From: Hypsibius dujardini | Taxonomy: Eukaryota; Tardigrada; Eutardigrada; Parachela; Hypsibiidae | Direction: 5' to 3' | Assembly (NCBI GenBank): GCA_001579985.1 | Contig: LRSR01012606.1 | Location: forward strand, 1-20,851 | Length of the DNA: 20,851 bases | Part shown: in pieces, positions 1-9,835 of the stretch | Layout of the letters: each line of letters starts with the position of its first letter | Position numbering within the stretch: the first letter of the stretch is position 1 | The notes under the pieces: generated by a model | Told to the model about the DNA's origin: nothing | The model's database searches: none | Seen by the model: the letters and a program-made list of their open reading frames with translations, nothing else | Translations under genes and position numbers: made by a program

Positions 1-317
1 AGAATTAGGAAATTAAACGTATATTTTTATTAAATATCACAAAACGAATTGTTCATATTTATTTATTCAATTTAAAATGCTAATTATGCGATTTTTCTTT
101 TTAATAACATTTTTTTACCGTGGCCTAAACATATTTATTGTTATTTAAACTCAAATACGATATTTAACCCATACAAACGCTCCCGTCTATTTCATGGATT
201 CAATCAAGTTACTGATTTATCGATGTTGCCGCTTCAAATAATGAATACTTCTTCATAGTCATAAGTGGTACGATATGCGTGCGAAATATAATTTTTTTTC
301 ATCCTCTTTTGCCGTAG
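1..317. other. Presumed intron of the left-hand Ly6-like gene
   Basis: AT-rich, stop-rich sequence with no coding exon I can recognise. It ends in a pyrimidine-rich run and the acceptor gccgtag at 311-317, directly before the Ly6-like terminal exon. The 5' exons of that gene must lie outside the window. Confidence 0.5.
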
Positions 318-607
318 ACGGAGGATGGCGTGGTTGTGTGGACTCTCTGTTGCGTGAGAATAAGGAACTCTTTGGTATCGCCGATCTGAATCAGGAGCAA
401 TGCTACAGGAACCTTAACATCAAAGGACTGGTAAAAGGTGCCGGATCCACGACCATACCGGCGGACGCGACGATTGAGTTCAAGGGTGACATCTGTATCT
501 GCAAAGGCAACGGGACCGGATTATGCAACGGGGCCAGAAAAATTGTGATTACCCTCTGGATGGCTCTGTCCGCTGTGGCTTTGAGCTGTTTTTCTTCGAC
601 TATCTAA
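318..607 (+). CDS. Terminal exon of a Ly6/quiver-like GPI-anchored protein (partial)
   Basis: This open segment lies behind a good acceptor (gccgtag|ac), so the Met at 275 is intronic and is not used. The first codon is split, with two bases in this exon. The exon encodes about 96 residues and ends at TAA 605-607. Visible features are cysteines in GCVDS and EQCYRN, then the pattern C-I-C-x6-L-C-N-G, which matches the C-terminal CxC...CN signature of Ly6/uPAR and quiver-type three-finger domains. A hydrophobic tail (IVITLWMALSAVALSCF) runs to the stop, as in a GPI-attachment signal with the Asn-Gly-Ala region as a likely omega site. The inferred protein is a small surface protein held by a lipid anchor. 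The N-terminal signal peptide and the first cysteines are outside the window. It is unrelated to the protease array that follows. The family call rests on a short pattern; another cysteine-rich GPI protein is possible. Confidence 0.65.
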
Positions 608-1838
608 TGGGCTTCCAATTCATTTTTGTATACTGAAATTTGTGAATTTCTATTCTTTTAAATTCATGAAACGCGTTCTTAGGATCCGTAGCAGTAGTAT
701 ATTGGAAATCTAGTTTATTGTAAGTTTCGTTGTAAACGAGCGCCATTTTCTCAAATTGCTGATCAACATTTTCAGCTTAATTTGATGCTTAAACTAAATA
801 TTAAATTCTCTTTTTTACGCTCACATGTGCGCGTGTAACTATCACGCATAGTTCACGGAACTTAACAGTAAGCGATGTACATATATCAGCACGAACATTT
901 AGGAATTATTATTTTTCGTGAGTTGATCAAGCAATTTAGCAGTTAAAAATAATGGTACCACTGTAGTCCCCTTTACACCCCTTTTCACCGCTTTTTACGA
1001 TAGTCACCCCCTTTTCCTAAATAAAATAAAATTTAAAATCAAACCTCAATCATCATGGAAGTCTCAGTTTCTTAAAGAAAGTATTGCAACAAATTTTAAC
1101 GGAAATCCTTCTTCATAAAAATATATGTGTATATCTGAACGATCAAATGTAATTGAACCAAAATAAAATTGATCTTTGAAACCGTGAAATGCAAATGATG
1201 CAAATATTACATTCCCAATATAAAACAGACTATCTTGATACTACTCATTTCTATTTTCCACTCTATTTCTATTTATTGCCCTTACACAATTTTGAAGTAT
1301 TTTTGTACATAAGTGTTACAACGCTAACGCAATGTTAAATTTAACAAAATTGCGAAGGGATTGTCAATAGTAAAACGGAGTACAAAAGGGGGTGATTATA
1401 GTGGTTTCCGAAAATAAAACCGATTTGGCGGTCTTGGGTACTCGTACCCTAACTGCCTCGAACTTCGTTGAGGTGTTACTTTTCCAAAACTCCAATATAG
1501 GGACTCTTCCATCCAATCAATGCCGCAGAACGTTCCTGACACGGCAGCACACCAAGATATCTGCTGACAATTGAAGGCAGAATCAGTCCTTTATTCTCTG
1601 ATAATTTGATAACATACCTTGTGCTGCTCATTGCAAGTCGTTTGATTCCCTTCCCTAACATACATGGAAGAGATAATTATAATCAATACGAAGGCCGATT
1701 TTAAGTTCATGGCATAACACCCCTAATACATCGAGCTTTTCGGCATAGTAAATTGTTACTCAACTCAAGTGTACATTTCACTCAGACGTTGTTGTGGGAT
1801 TTTTTTCGGTCTATGTTTACACGAAAATTACGGAAATA
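608..1838. other. Intergenic region between the Ly6-like gene and protease copy 1
   Basis: No convincing exon is seen. It should hold the Ly6-like 3' UTR; AATAAA-type signals occur in aaataaaataaaattt around 1018-1034, some 410 bp past that stop. It should also hold the promoter of copy 1. A pyrimidine run with repeated CCCCTTTT-like motifs lies at 966-1017. Short open frames on both strands at 1392-1661 resemble no family I know. Confidence 0.5.
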
Positions 1839-4800
1839 ATGGCAACGTTAGCTAGCCTTCTGGTGGTGGTGTTTGTTGCGGTATTCGTCCAATCTTCAGG
1901 TAAGAAATAAAGTTGAGGTGTAATGAAAAGGTACCCTGTGAAAACGTATGCACCTTTTAGATGGCGCATGCACGAGGAACGTGACCATCGGACCGGACGT
2001 TTCGGTTATCAACAGCGACAACTTCCCGTTCAACTACGACGACTACACGGTAACACCTTAAATATAAACTATTTACAATACACGATGTTCACAATTTAAA
2101 AAAAAAACAGGCTTGTCGTTGGTATATAACTGGACCAGCGGACACCCAATTGACTCTCACCTTCATACAAGATTTCGAGGTAGAAGCAGGATCGAGCGCA
2201 GACTTACTACGCTGGTATGTGCATAACAATACGTCACTATCGTATAGGGACGATCAAGGGATTTCTCATACAGCTGTAGAGCATCAGTTCTCAACAGTTT
2301 TCTTCGTTAGAAATCATTTCTCAGACAAGATATTTGTTTATCCTTAGTCCACTAACTCTGTTGTAAGGAGAAGACGACTACAGATCTCTAGCCTTCTCCC
2401 CTCTCACCTTCTTTGTTTTAATGTAATTCGATCCCTCTGCCTACATTTGTGGAACGTTCTCTGTAGCCACAGAAGAAGAGTCAGAGTTCTCTGTCTTTTG
2501 CGCTGTGCTGCAGCTGTCTGTGTCCTCGGTCTCTTCCTATCCAGCTGTCTTCCCTGCCCCTGCATGTACATTGCTCCCTGCTCAGCTTCGCGCTGCCAAC
2601 GCAACCCAAAATTCAATGCCTGAACGCATCTGCGGGCGCCTTTTGACGCAATTTATGGAAATCCCTCGAAATAGGGCCTTCTCTGATTCAGATGCTCATT
2701 TCGACTCTCAGGGGGTTGGTGCATGCACCGATGGGCGCGGGCCCTCAAGGGGCTACGCCTTCCTAAAAAGTGTTTAGTTTCAAAAATTCAAAAATTGAAT
2801 TGCAAGCAATAAATATAACGGGGGTATGTGCAAAAAATATCTGGCGGACCGGTCCCGGGCAGAGGATTATTTTATTGTGGGTTTCTATCACCCAAACTAA
2901 AAAACACGAAAATTATTCGTGCCTCAACGGTTACAGTTTGCACTTCTACCTCAAATAGTTTTTGTTCATAAAAACCTAATGCATTTGATTCCGTAAAAAT
3001 ACCGAATTATTTTTTTGAGGGTAAGGGGATATGCCCATGCACTGATCCCTGGCAATCAAAATGAGCCCCTGCTGTGTTCCCATCAGTGGAGATGTTAATG
3101 ATTTTCATTTTATTGCAGCCCTCATGATAAGGTTACCATTTTTGACACTGCAAGACCAGGTAGGCATACACTACAACACTTGGATTTGTTTAGAAGTCGG
3201 ACGCTTTGATTTGTTTTAAAAGTTTTCTGCCGTGCAATTTAGTAAGATTTTACGCCTCCAACGGTCACGGAATGCGATTATTATAATTTTGATCCTTAGA
3301 ATAGCAAGTTTTGGCAGTATAATTTAAAAATTTGTATTAGTTGTGGAAAAAAATAATGATCATTGTTAAAAGCAAAATAAGTAAGGCACCATCTCGGCGT
3401 TAGTCTATGTCACTCAATTTCATTTTGTGTGCAGGCGCAACGGAAGCGGTTGCAGCTTCGCGTGTCTGCAGATCGGCAGACTCCATCGTCGTCTCACACG
3501 GTCAGTAAAACGTTTCAAAAAAATAATTAAAAATCTTGTCTAAAAAATGTGTAAAATGTATCCAGGTCCCTTTTGTGGCGTGGGTTTGCCCGCTCCGGTC
3601 GTGCTGGGACGGAACACTGCTGTCGTGGAATTTTGCTCCGACTACGGCGTCACCGGCCTCGGCTGGCAAATCAGCAAGTTCCACCGTGTAGATAGATAAT
3701 TATCGATCCATTGTAATATATGTTCTGAATTTGCTATAGGCCTTTCGTATGTCCCTCTGAGTTCACTTCCGCAGCCCGAACCGTGGATCACGCCCACAAT
3801 TACGCTCGCGAGCTTGACTGAGGAGAGTGTGATCAACAGTCCCAACTATCCCGCCGTCTACCCGAAAGATTACAGCGCGGACTATATCATATTGAACACT
3901 CAAAGGTACGTCATCAATAAATCTCCCACGAGAATGATATGCATATTTGTTCTCTTAATACTCTCCGTCTGTTATGTTTTCAAGTTCTTTATTAAATACA
4001 GCTACAGAGCGTACGTTATATCCATATAATCAAGAAGGCGGCAAAACTTTAATTACCGTAGTTTCTTTTTTCATGCCAACCTGAATTTTATTTGTTGGTT
4101 ATTCTGGCCTCCCAAAAATAAGAAATTTAAGCGCACAATAATTTTTGAGATGGTAGAATAAATTAAAAAATATTTACCCTTTAGTTTCCTATTTTCTGAC
4201 AGATACAATTTTACATTTTGGTTATTCCAATGTCCCAAAAGATACAGACATTTAATTGCACAGTTATTTCTTAGATGGTGGAATAAAGTACGAACACGTC
4301 CACCCTCTAATTTCTTCATATTTTTGCTACTTAGGTCCCCCAAAAATAAAGATATTTCATGTAATTATTTTTGTTGAAATTCACAAAGTTTTTTTGAAAC
4401 GTCTGTCCACTCGGTTCAAAAATAAATACTATCCATTTTTTCCTGATCTTACAGGGACAAAGCCGTGGTAATCCGGCCAATCATTTTCGATCTGGGCCGT
4501 GACTGTTGCGACAAACTCACTATCACGGATGTAACAAACAACCAGACATACGTCTTCTGCGGTGATAACGCATTTGAGGAACCATTGGATTTGAGGTAAA
4601 ATCGTTCGCTTTTGGGTGGAAACATGTCGAAGCGTTCTTCATTAAACTTTTTATAGTCGAACGGAAGAAATCCGTATTCGATTGACAACAGACCCCTTCG
4701 ACGACGGAGAGACCGGCTTTTCGCTGGGTCTCTCGCTGCTCAACTGTGCTCGCAGTGAGTTCGCCTGTGACGACAATAACGGCTGCTACAACCCCAATTC

Positions 4801-7337
4801 CTCCTGCGATGGCGTCCGACATTGTGCGGACGGTTCGGACGAGAAGTGGGAGTACTGCTACCCGGAATGCGGAAAATCACACTTTCCCATGAACTCGGAG
4901 ACGGCTAACAAAATTACTGGAGGTGAGGCTTCTATTTTTTTCTACGGTTCGAATTGCACTCTAGTACTCGTATCTCCAGCTAAGCGCATTTGTGTTTCTT
5001 TTGCAGGTGAGGAGGTGAATCGGTATTCTGTTCCCGTAAGTGCCTTCAAAGTTAATGAAACAAAACAAGTATGAATCGTGTATATTGTGTATTTCTTCTA
5101 ACACAGTGGCAAGCTGCTATGTTGGAGCCATCAGGCAGACAGGTACCACTAGAATAAGCTCAAACTGAATTCTCTCTCCCATGGAACGGCGTATGTCTGA
5201 AGTTATGGCTCAAAGAGCTCTTTCCTGATTAACATTTTGTTTGTTTCAGTTTTGCGGAGGATCGGTGATTTCGGATCGGTGCGTTACGGTGCTTGTCATT
5301 GTGCATTGTGCATTGTGTGGCTAGCGTTTATTTGTCGAATAATTCGTAAAAGTTTACTTTTGGTCCAGCTGAAATATTTTCTAACGTGAAGGCTATATCT
5401 ATTTCAGATGGATTCTGACAGCAGCTCATTGCTTTCAAGGGTATGTCCTGAACAGCACGTATTTAATTATATAGCCGTATCCCCATTGTACTGTATGGTG
5501 CCCTTGTGATGTGGTAAAAATTGAACTGAACGTGTATGTATGTTCTGTGCCAATCGGCATTGTGCTGCGTGACATTATCTGCCTGTTTCCTATTCGGTGT
5601 GTCGTTCGTGTCTGTTTTTCTTTGTTCACTATGTTTCATTTCCGTGTTCCTTGTTTATAGTCTCGGCTGGTTGGTTCTGGGCCGTTCTATTCTGTTCTGT
5701 TTTATTCTGTTCTGTTCCATTTTTTCCGTTCTGTTCCGTTCTGGTCTGGTCTGCGCTGTTTTTTCTGTTCTGTTCCAGTTTATTCTGTTCTGTTTCGTTC
5801 CAACCCGTCATGTTCTGTTTTGTTCTGGTCTGCGTTGTTTTGGTCTGTTCTGTTCTGTACCGTTCGGCACTGACTAATGATAAAAGTGCTTTTGTTGTAA
5901 TATATTTTTTATTTCTAGCTCCGGACGGTATAAAGTCCGTCTTGGTGGGCATAACCTTGAGATCTCAGCAGTGAACGACCGAGCAGTGGAGATCGAGGTG
6001 GAAAAAGTTATTTGGTTTGTGTTTCCCCAAGAATCTGCAAAACAATTTTTTCCGGATTTGGAATTATGTTCTCCCATTCTTCTTTACAGTCATCCGTCCT
6101 ATAACACTCCCTCAACGCTTGACCATGACAGCTGCCTGCTCAAGCTGAAGGAGACAATTCCGTTCCGAAAAAACATTGCCCCGATCTGTCTGCCCCGTCA
6201 GAACGCTGATGTGGAGCCGGGAACGATCTGCATGTCCTCAGGTATCAATACGGTAGTTCCTCTCTTTCCGCACACAAATTTATTTTCTTGATTGCTGCAC
6301 TTTAAGCTTCCAATAATATGAAAAGATACTATTATTTTCAAAGTACTCTTCGACCGAATAATTGAAATTTCAGGCTGGGGCCGATCCAGAACCGCAGGAG
6401 GCTCATTGGACGGTTTGAGAGAGATCTACGTGCCGGTGATTGAACGGGGACTGTGCGGAAGAATTTATGCGGCATCTTCCATTACGTAGGTCTAAACACT
6501 CTCACTATTAAGGAACTGAAGTTTGTATTGCAAAAATACTAAAATTAGTCAATTAAAAATTAGTTTTAAGGATGTTTAGCTATTCTTATTTGAGACTAAT
6601 TTGTACCCACTTAAGTTTTTAGTAACTAAAACCTTTAACTGAATTGTTTCGTCAATTGAAAAGTTAAATACCAACAAATTAATCACTAGTTGTTTTATTT
6701 AAGTTTCCTCAGTTTAAGTTTAGTTTTGCCACCACTACAGTGTGAAGTTAATAGTTACATTTATTTTTATTTTTTACAGGTACCCTGTCACGCAACAAAT
6801 GATTTGCGCCGGATCACCGCAATGTGCGTATACTGCGGTCAAACAAACGAACGTCCCAACCTCAATTGAGAGAACAGTTTTATAAATTAGTCGTTGACCT
6901 TTGCTTTCAACCCAAAAAATTGTAATTTTGAAAACTAGTACAAAAAGTAGGAAGATTGGTAAGTGCATTGCTTATTTCTGACAAACAAATTGTCAGCGAC
7001 TGATTCCAAACAAGCAACAAAGTTTCATTTGTTCGTGATTCAGGGGACAAAGACAGCTGCCCAGGAGACTCTGGAGGCCCGTTCGCTTGCAGGAACAACG
7101 GTGGCCGCTGGACCGTCAACGGCATCGTCAGCTGGGGAGGAGTCTGTCACAGGAACGAAGTTCCAGGGGTAAATTTGCGACTTTACGATATCAAATCACG
7201 CGTTTGTGGAGTAAATTTAAAATAGAGACCGTCGTGAACGGATAGCGACGCTAATCTCAACGTTTTGTTTGTTGCAGGTTTACGCCAACACAGGATCAAT
7301 GACAAACTGGCTAGTGCAGACAATGGCAACCAACTAG
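1839..7337 (+). CDS. Secreted CUB-CUB-LDLa-trypsin serine protease, copy 1 (19 exons, 585 aa)
   Basis: Exons: 1839-1899, 1961-2049, 2111-2214, 3119-3159, 3435-3500, 3566-3673, 3740-3905, 4455-4595, 4657-4922, 5007-5035, 5107-5142, 5250-5278, 5408-5440, 5919-6014, 6090-6241, 6374-6485, 6780-6823, 7044-7168, 7278-7337. They total 1758 nt and close in frame. Residues 1-20 are a signal peptide. CUB1 spans about 24-160 ([21 protein letters not shown]). CUB2 spans about 175-289 (NSPNYP), with C3/C4-like DCCDKL and VFCG. LDLa spans 289-326, with six Cys and CADGSDE. The S1 domain starts at Lys344-Ile345 (ITGGEE). Catalytic residues are His386 (LTAAHC), Asp435 (DHDSCLL) and Ser534 (GDSGGP); Asp528 gives trypsin-like specificity. 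Oddities are a GC donor at 3674, Pro at position 192 (chymotrypsin numbering), Trp525 formed across an exon junction, and an extra Cys pair, Cys422/Cys437. The protein is inferred to be an extracellular zymogen activated by cleavage after Lys344. Its physiological substrate is unknown. Exon borders were placed by eye against copies 2 and 3. Confidence 0.9.
2215..3118 (+). other. Long intron 3 of copy 1
   Basis: This 904-bp intron is phase 2. The Cys codon of CPHD is split TG|C, as in copies 2 and 3. It contains a putative inverted-repeat element (2689-3071). The rest holds short open frames without recognisable protein similarity. Confidence 0.75.
2689..3071. mobile_element. Putative MITE with CAGGGGCTC-type inverted ends
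   Basis: The left end reads CAGATGCTCATTTCGACTCT. The reverse complement of the right end reads CAGGGGCTCATTTTGATTGC. The two stay alignable for about 45 bp, including a shared GTGCATG. The element is about 383 bp with no transposase-like frame, so it would be non-autonomous. A convincing target duplication is not visible (5 of 8 flanking bases match). The same end motif (GCAGGGGCTC, as its complement) recurs at 16712-16722. Confidence 0.55.
3674..3739 (+). other. GC-AG intron in copy 1
   Basis: This 66-bp intron starts with GC (ATC A|GCAAGT) and ends in ctatag. The same junction in copies 2 and 3 uses normal GTAAGT donors in the same phase (1) and position (after GWRI and GWKI). The donor is otherwise a perfect match to the strong consensus that GC introns usually need. 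Confidence 0.85.
4095..4372. repeat. Diverged tandem repeat in intron 7 of copy 1
   Basis: The motif ttggttattc at 4095 recurs at 4218 (period 123 bp). Each is followed by a (t)cccaaaa motif, a caga/aga-attt segment and a gatggt(a/g)gaataaa segment (4150 and 4273). A third, shorter unit starts near gtcccccaaaaata at about 4335. This suggests two and a half diverged units. The repeat has no coding content. Confidence 0.6.
4923..5006 (+). other. Copy-1-specific intron at the protease activation site, flanked by AGGTGAGG
   Basis: This 84-bp intron splits the ITGG activation motif. Exon-intron junctions read GG|AGGTGAGG... at the donor and ...GC|AGGTGAGG at the acceptor, so the same 8 bases span both splice sites. 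Its length is divisible by three and it has no in-frame stop, so retention would insert 28 residues after ITG. Copy 2 has no intron here (IVGG is continuous within exon 14858-14936). The pseudogene still has the acceptor side at 9027. Confidence 0.85.
5671..5868. repeat. Imperfect CTGTT/TTCTG simple repeat in intron 13 of copy 1
   Basis: About 200 bp of degenerate GTTCTG/TTCTGTTCTG units fill the centre of the 478-bp intron 5441-5918. Remnants occur in the pseudogene at about 9697-9835 and 10329-10391. The repeat produces long spurious open frames on both strands. Confidence 0.85.
6524..6741. mobile_element. Candidate hAT-like MITE in intron 16 of copy 1
   Basis: The right end, read on the minus strand, is TGTAGTGGTGGCAAAACTAA. 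The left end, TGTATTGCAAAAATACTAAA, matches it imperfectly. Flanks ctgaagtt (6516-6523) and gtgaagtt (6742-6749) differ by one base and fit a hAT-style 8-bp target duplication. Internal sequence (AAATTAGTCAATTAAAAATTAG) resembles the element at 13913-14053. No coding capacity is seen. Confidence 0.45.
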
Positions 7338-9014
7338 AATCCCAATAATTAGCTGAATTCTTACGGAAAAACTTATCCTTGGAAGTTTAATGCGTGGTTT
7401 TATACCTTTAACGATTTTTTGTAATATTTCAAAAAAAATCTGAACTTTAATATGTGAGCATGATGGTTTTCCGCTCTGTAGATTTATCGTCAAGCATATT
7501 TCAGTGTATGATACGTGATTGCAACGGCATAAAATATTATAAGATGTGAAATTATTTTCAGAAAATGCGACCCACGAAGACACAGAAAAGACCATATCTG
7601 GAATTGTGCTCGCCATTTTGGTGGCCAGCATCTTCCATTTCCACCAATTTTACGCATCAAATTATGAGATTGCTATATTTATCAACATTTTTACTGTTCA
7701 AAGAAATACTGCTTACATTAAATTAACTTACGAACTATTTGGTGGTGTTGGGGAATAACATTTCTGGAACTTAATTGACGCGAGAAATTCAAGGCTATCC
7801 AGTTGACCATTGCTGACCATAGTGACTGAAAAGAATCACTGCTTTATGTTTTGTAAGTAAGGCGAGATAACATGGCATATGTATTTCTCTTTGTCTAATA
7901 CCTTAATGCACCTATCCGAACTATACCAAAAAGATAATAATAATCACCACCAACGCCGATAGTAGTGGTGAGGAGGAGGGTCTTTATTTAGTAGAAATTA
8001 TACAGGGTTTTATGGGATCATAACGTGAGCACTCGTCCATTATGTGTGGTCTGGGTTTTGCCACTGATCAGATGGTCACCACACGCGGTTGACCTAGATT
8101 CGGGGGTCGGCCGCCTACTCTATGAAATTGTTCTAGATAGGCTGCGCCGATAAAACTGTCCAGACAGCTTCGTAGTCAAATTGGAGCCAACCGAATTATT
8201 ACAGGATTCTGATTGAAGACCAAGGCCGGGAAAAGGTTTTCTACATGGCAATTGTTGGTAGTGTGGGTTGCGAGCATAGCAAAAGATTGTGTAGGGTTGT
8301 GAGCATAGCCCTCACCTATAGATAACGTAGGAAAATTATTAACGAGAACATATACAAACAGGGGAGGTGGGTAGAGGTGGGAAATTAAAATTTGTCGGCG
8401 CGAACTTGAAAAAACCGACACTGATTTCTTGCAACTTGAACCCCACCGTTACACTTACAACAGAACCAGAAAGTACCCAATCCAACAAATCTTGAAAAAA
8501 AATTATAAAATCACAAACGCGCGGTGATGCATGGCGAGCTGTGGAGACAAGTAGGGAAGGTGAATCATCCAGTTGTAATCAGATTTCGCTCGTGATCGAA
8601 ATTCTCCGCTTCATTTTGAAACTGATGGGTGTGAGGGTCTGATTTCCACCCCGCCTCCGGGGATTCCAATGTATTTTCAAAAACTTCAGTTTTTAAATTT
8701 GGATCGGTCCTGGAAGTTGCTAACCCCCATTTGCGGTTATTAATTAAGTGCTGTATTGCACCCAAACAAACTTCGAATTTGATAAAAAAAACTCAAGTTT
8801 TTGGAAAGTTGTAAAATATCGGAGGAAGGGGGGTTTGGAAATGAGACCCTCATATCTCCACAATTCTCAAATAGTTTAGGAAAGAGAGATTGAACTTTGG
8901 GCTCAGTTTTGGAAAAAAATAAATTCTTCTCTTTTGCCCATTCCATGGCCCTACCTTGAGGGATTCTGGTCCCGTCATGTAAGAACCTAATTGAGGCTCT
9001 GGCTCCAATAGAAA
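7338..9014. other. Intergenic region between copy 1 and the pseudogene
   Basis: This is the 3' flank of copy 1. No canonical AATAAA lies close to the stop. It contains a 70-codon open frame at 7546-7758 without recognisable features, a CACCAC/GTGGTG hairpin near 7946-7972, and, from about 8590 on, a repeat with inverted arms that abuts the pseudogene. No exon of the missing CUB/LDLa part of the pseudogene is recognisable here. Confidence 0.55.
8600..9010. repeat. Foldback-like repeat; its right part matches 16499-16721
   Basis: The left arm (about 8609-8712; GAGGGTCTGATTTCC, CAAAAACTTCAGTTTTTA) aligns with the reverse complement of the right arm (about 8772-8872; GAGGGTCTCATTTCC, CAAAAACTTGAGTTTTTT). 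The right half, through TTTTGCCCATTCC to GAGGCTCTGG (about 9005), also aligns with intron 15 of copy 2. It ends within about 20 bp of the first pseudogene exon. Confidence 0.6.
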
Positions 9015-9696
9015 TTTGCTTTTGAAGGCGAGGAGGTGAACCCTTACTCTGTTCCGGTAAGTAGTTTTGAACATCATCGGGATGCAAAATTAGTTAATGG
9101 ACATTATAAATTACTCATAATTCTGATGTTGTGCTAAACACAGTGGCAAGCTGCGATGTTATACAATCCAGGCGGTTAGGTACCCAAGAGAAGATAGGCT
9201 GAAAATGCATTCACCCCCTGGAGCTGCATAGATGTCTGAATTTGGTCTGACAAGCGTTTTCTTAATTAACATTCGTTTGTTTCAGTTTTGCGGAAGATCG
9301 GTGATTTCGAATCGGTGCGTTACGGTAATTTTAATCGTCCTCTGTGTATTATAGTGTTCCTTCGTCAAATACTTCCGAAAATGTACTTGATTTCAACTGA
9401 ACTATTTTCTAACATGAAGGCTCTATGGATTTTAGATGGATTCTTTCAGCAGCTCACTGCTTTGAAAGGTATGTCCTGAGTGGACATATTTAATTATATA
9501 ACCTGCGTATCCGTATTGTTTTGGGTTGGCTACTGCACAAGTGTGAGAGATCTGTTCCAATCGGTATTACGCCATGCTCCTCTAAGCTCTTCGAAGTAAT
9601 TTACTACTAACAGTTGCCCCAGTGCCCTTCCCCGTATAATGTGTGATCCGGATCCTGTGGGTGTCCACGCTGTTCGCTTTGTTGTACATACATGTT

Positions 9697-9835
9697 ATTT
9701 TCTGTTCTATTTAGTGTTTTCTGTCTTCGGTGATTCAACTACCTCGGCTAACATTTTCTCCTCATGAGTGGAAATTAATTTGCCTTTAGTGCTGTATTTT
9801 GTTCTGTTTCGCTCCGATTTGTTCCCTGCTGCTCC
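9697..9835. repeat. Remnant CTGTT-type repeat at the pseudogene deletion point
   Basis: Scattered TTCTGTTCT, TTTTGTTCTGTTTC and GTTCCCTGC units stand where copy 1 carries its long repeat. They are followed almost at once by the exon-16 remnant at 9846, so the deletion of two exons lies between repeat and exon. Confidence 0.6.

Noticed and set aside
1392-1661. Overlapping open frames on both strands upstream of copy 1
   Set aside because: Short, no recognised motif, and no splice sites that join them to either neighbour.
2505-2777. 90-residue open frame in intron 3 of copy 1
   Set aside because: It extends into the left inverted end of the MITE candidate and has no family resemblance. Homologous splicing (TG|C) shows this is intron.
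5629-5952. Minus-strand 107-residue open frame rich in TEQN repeats, and plus-strand Phe/Cys/Ser-rich frames at 5536-5974
   Set aside because: These are translations of the CTGTT simple repeat inside intron 13 of copy 1. No start context or domain is present, and the real exon begins at 5919.
7546-7758. 70-residue plus-strand open frame after copy 1
   Set aside because: No recognisable domain or signal peptide, and AT-rich codon use as in the surrounding non-coding DNA.
8740-9087. 115-residue minus-strand open frame next to the pseudogene
   Set aside because: It lies across the dispersed repeat and the antisense of a pseudogene exon, and the matching repeat in copy 2 does not preserve the frame.
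9436-9468. Possibility that the third protease locus is a functional short trypsin
   Set aside because: There is no start exon, a TAG precedes this exon, the Asp-bearing exons are missing, and two further stops follow.
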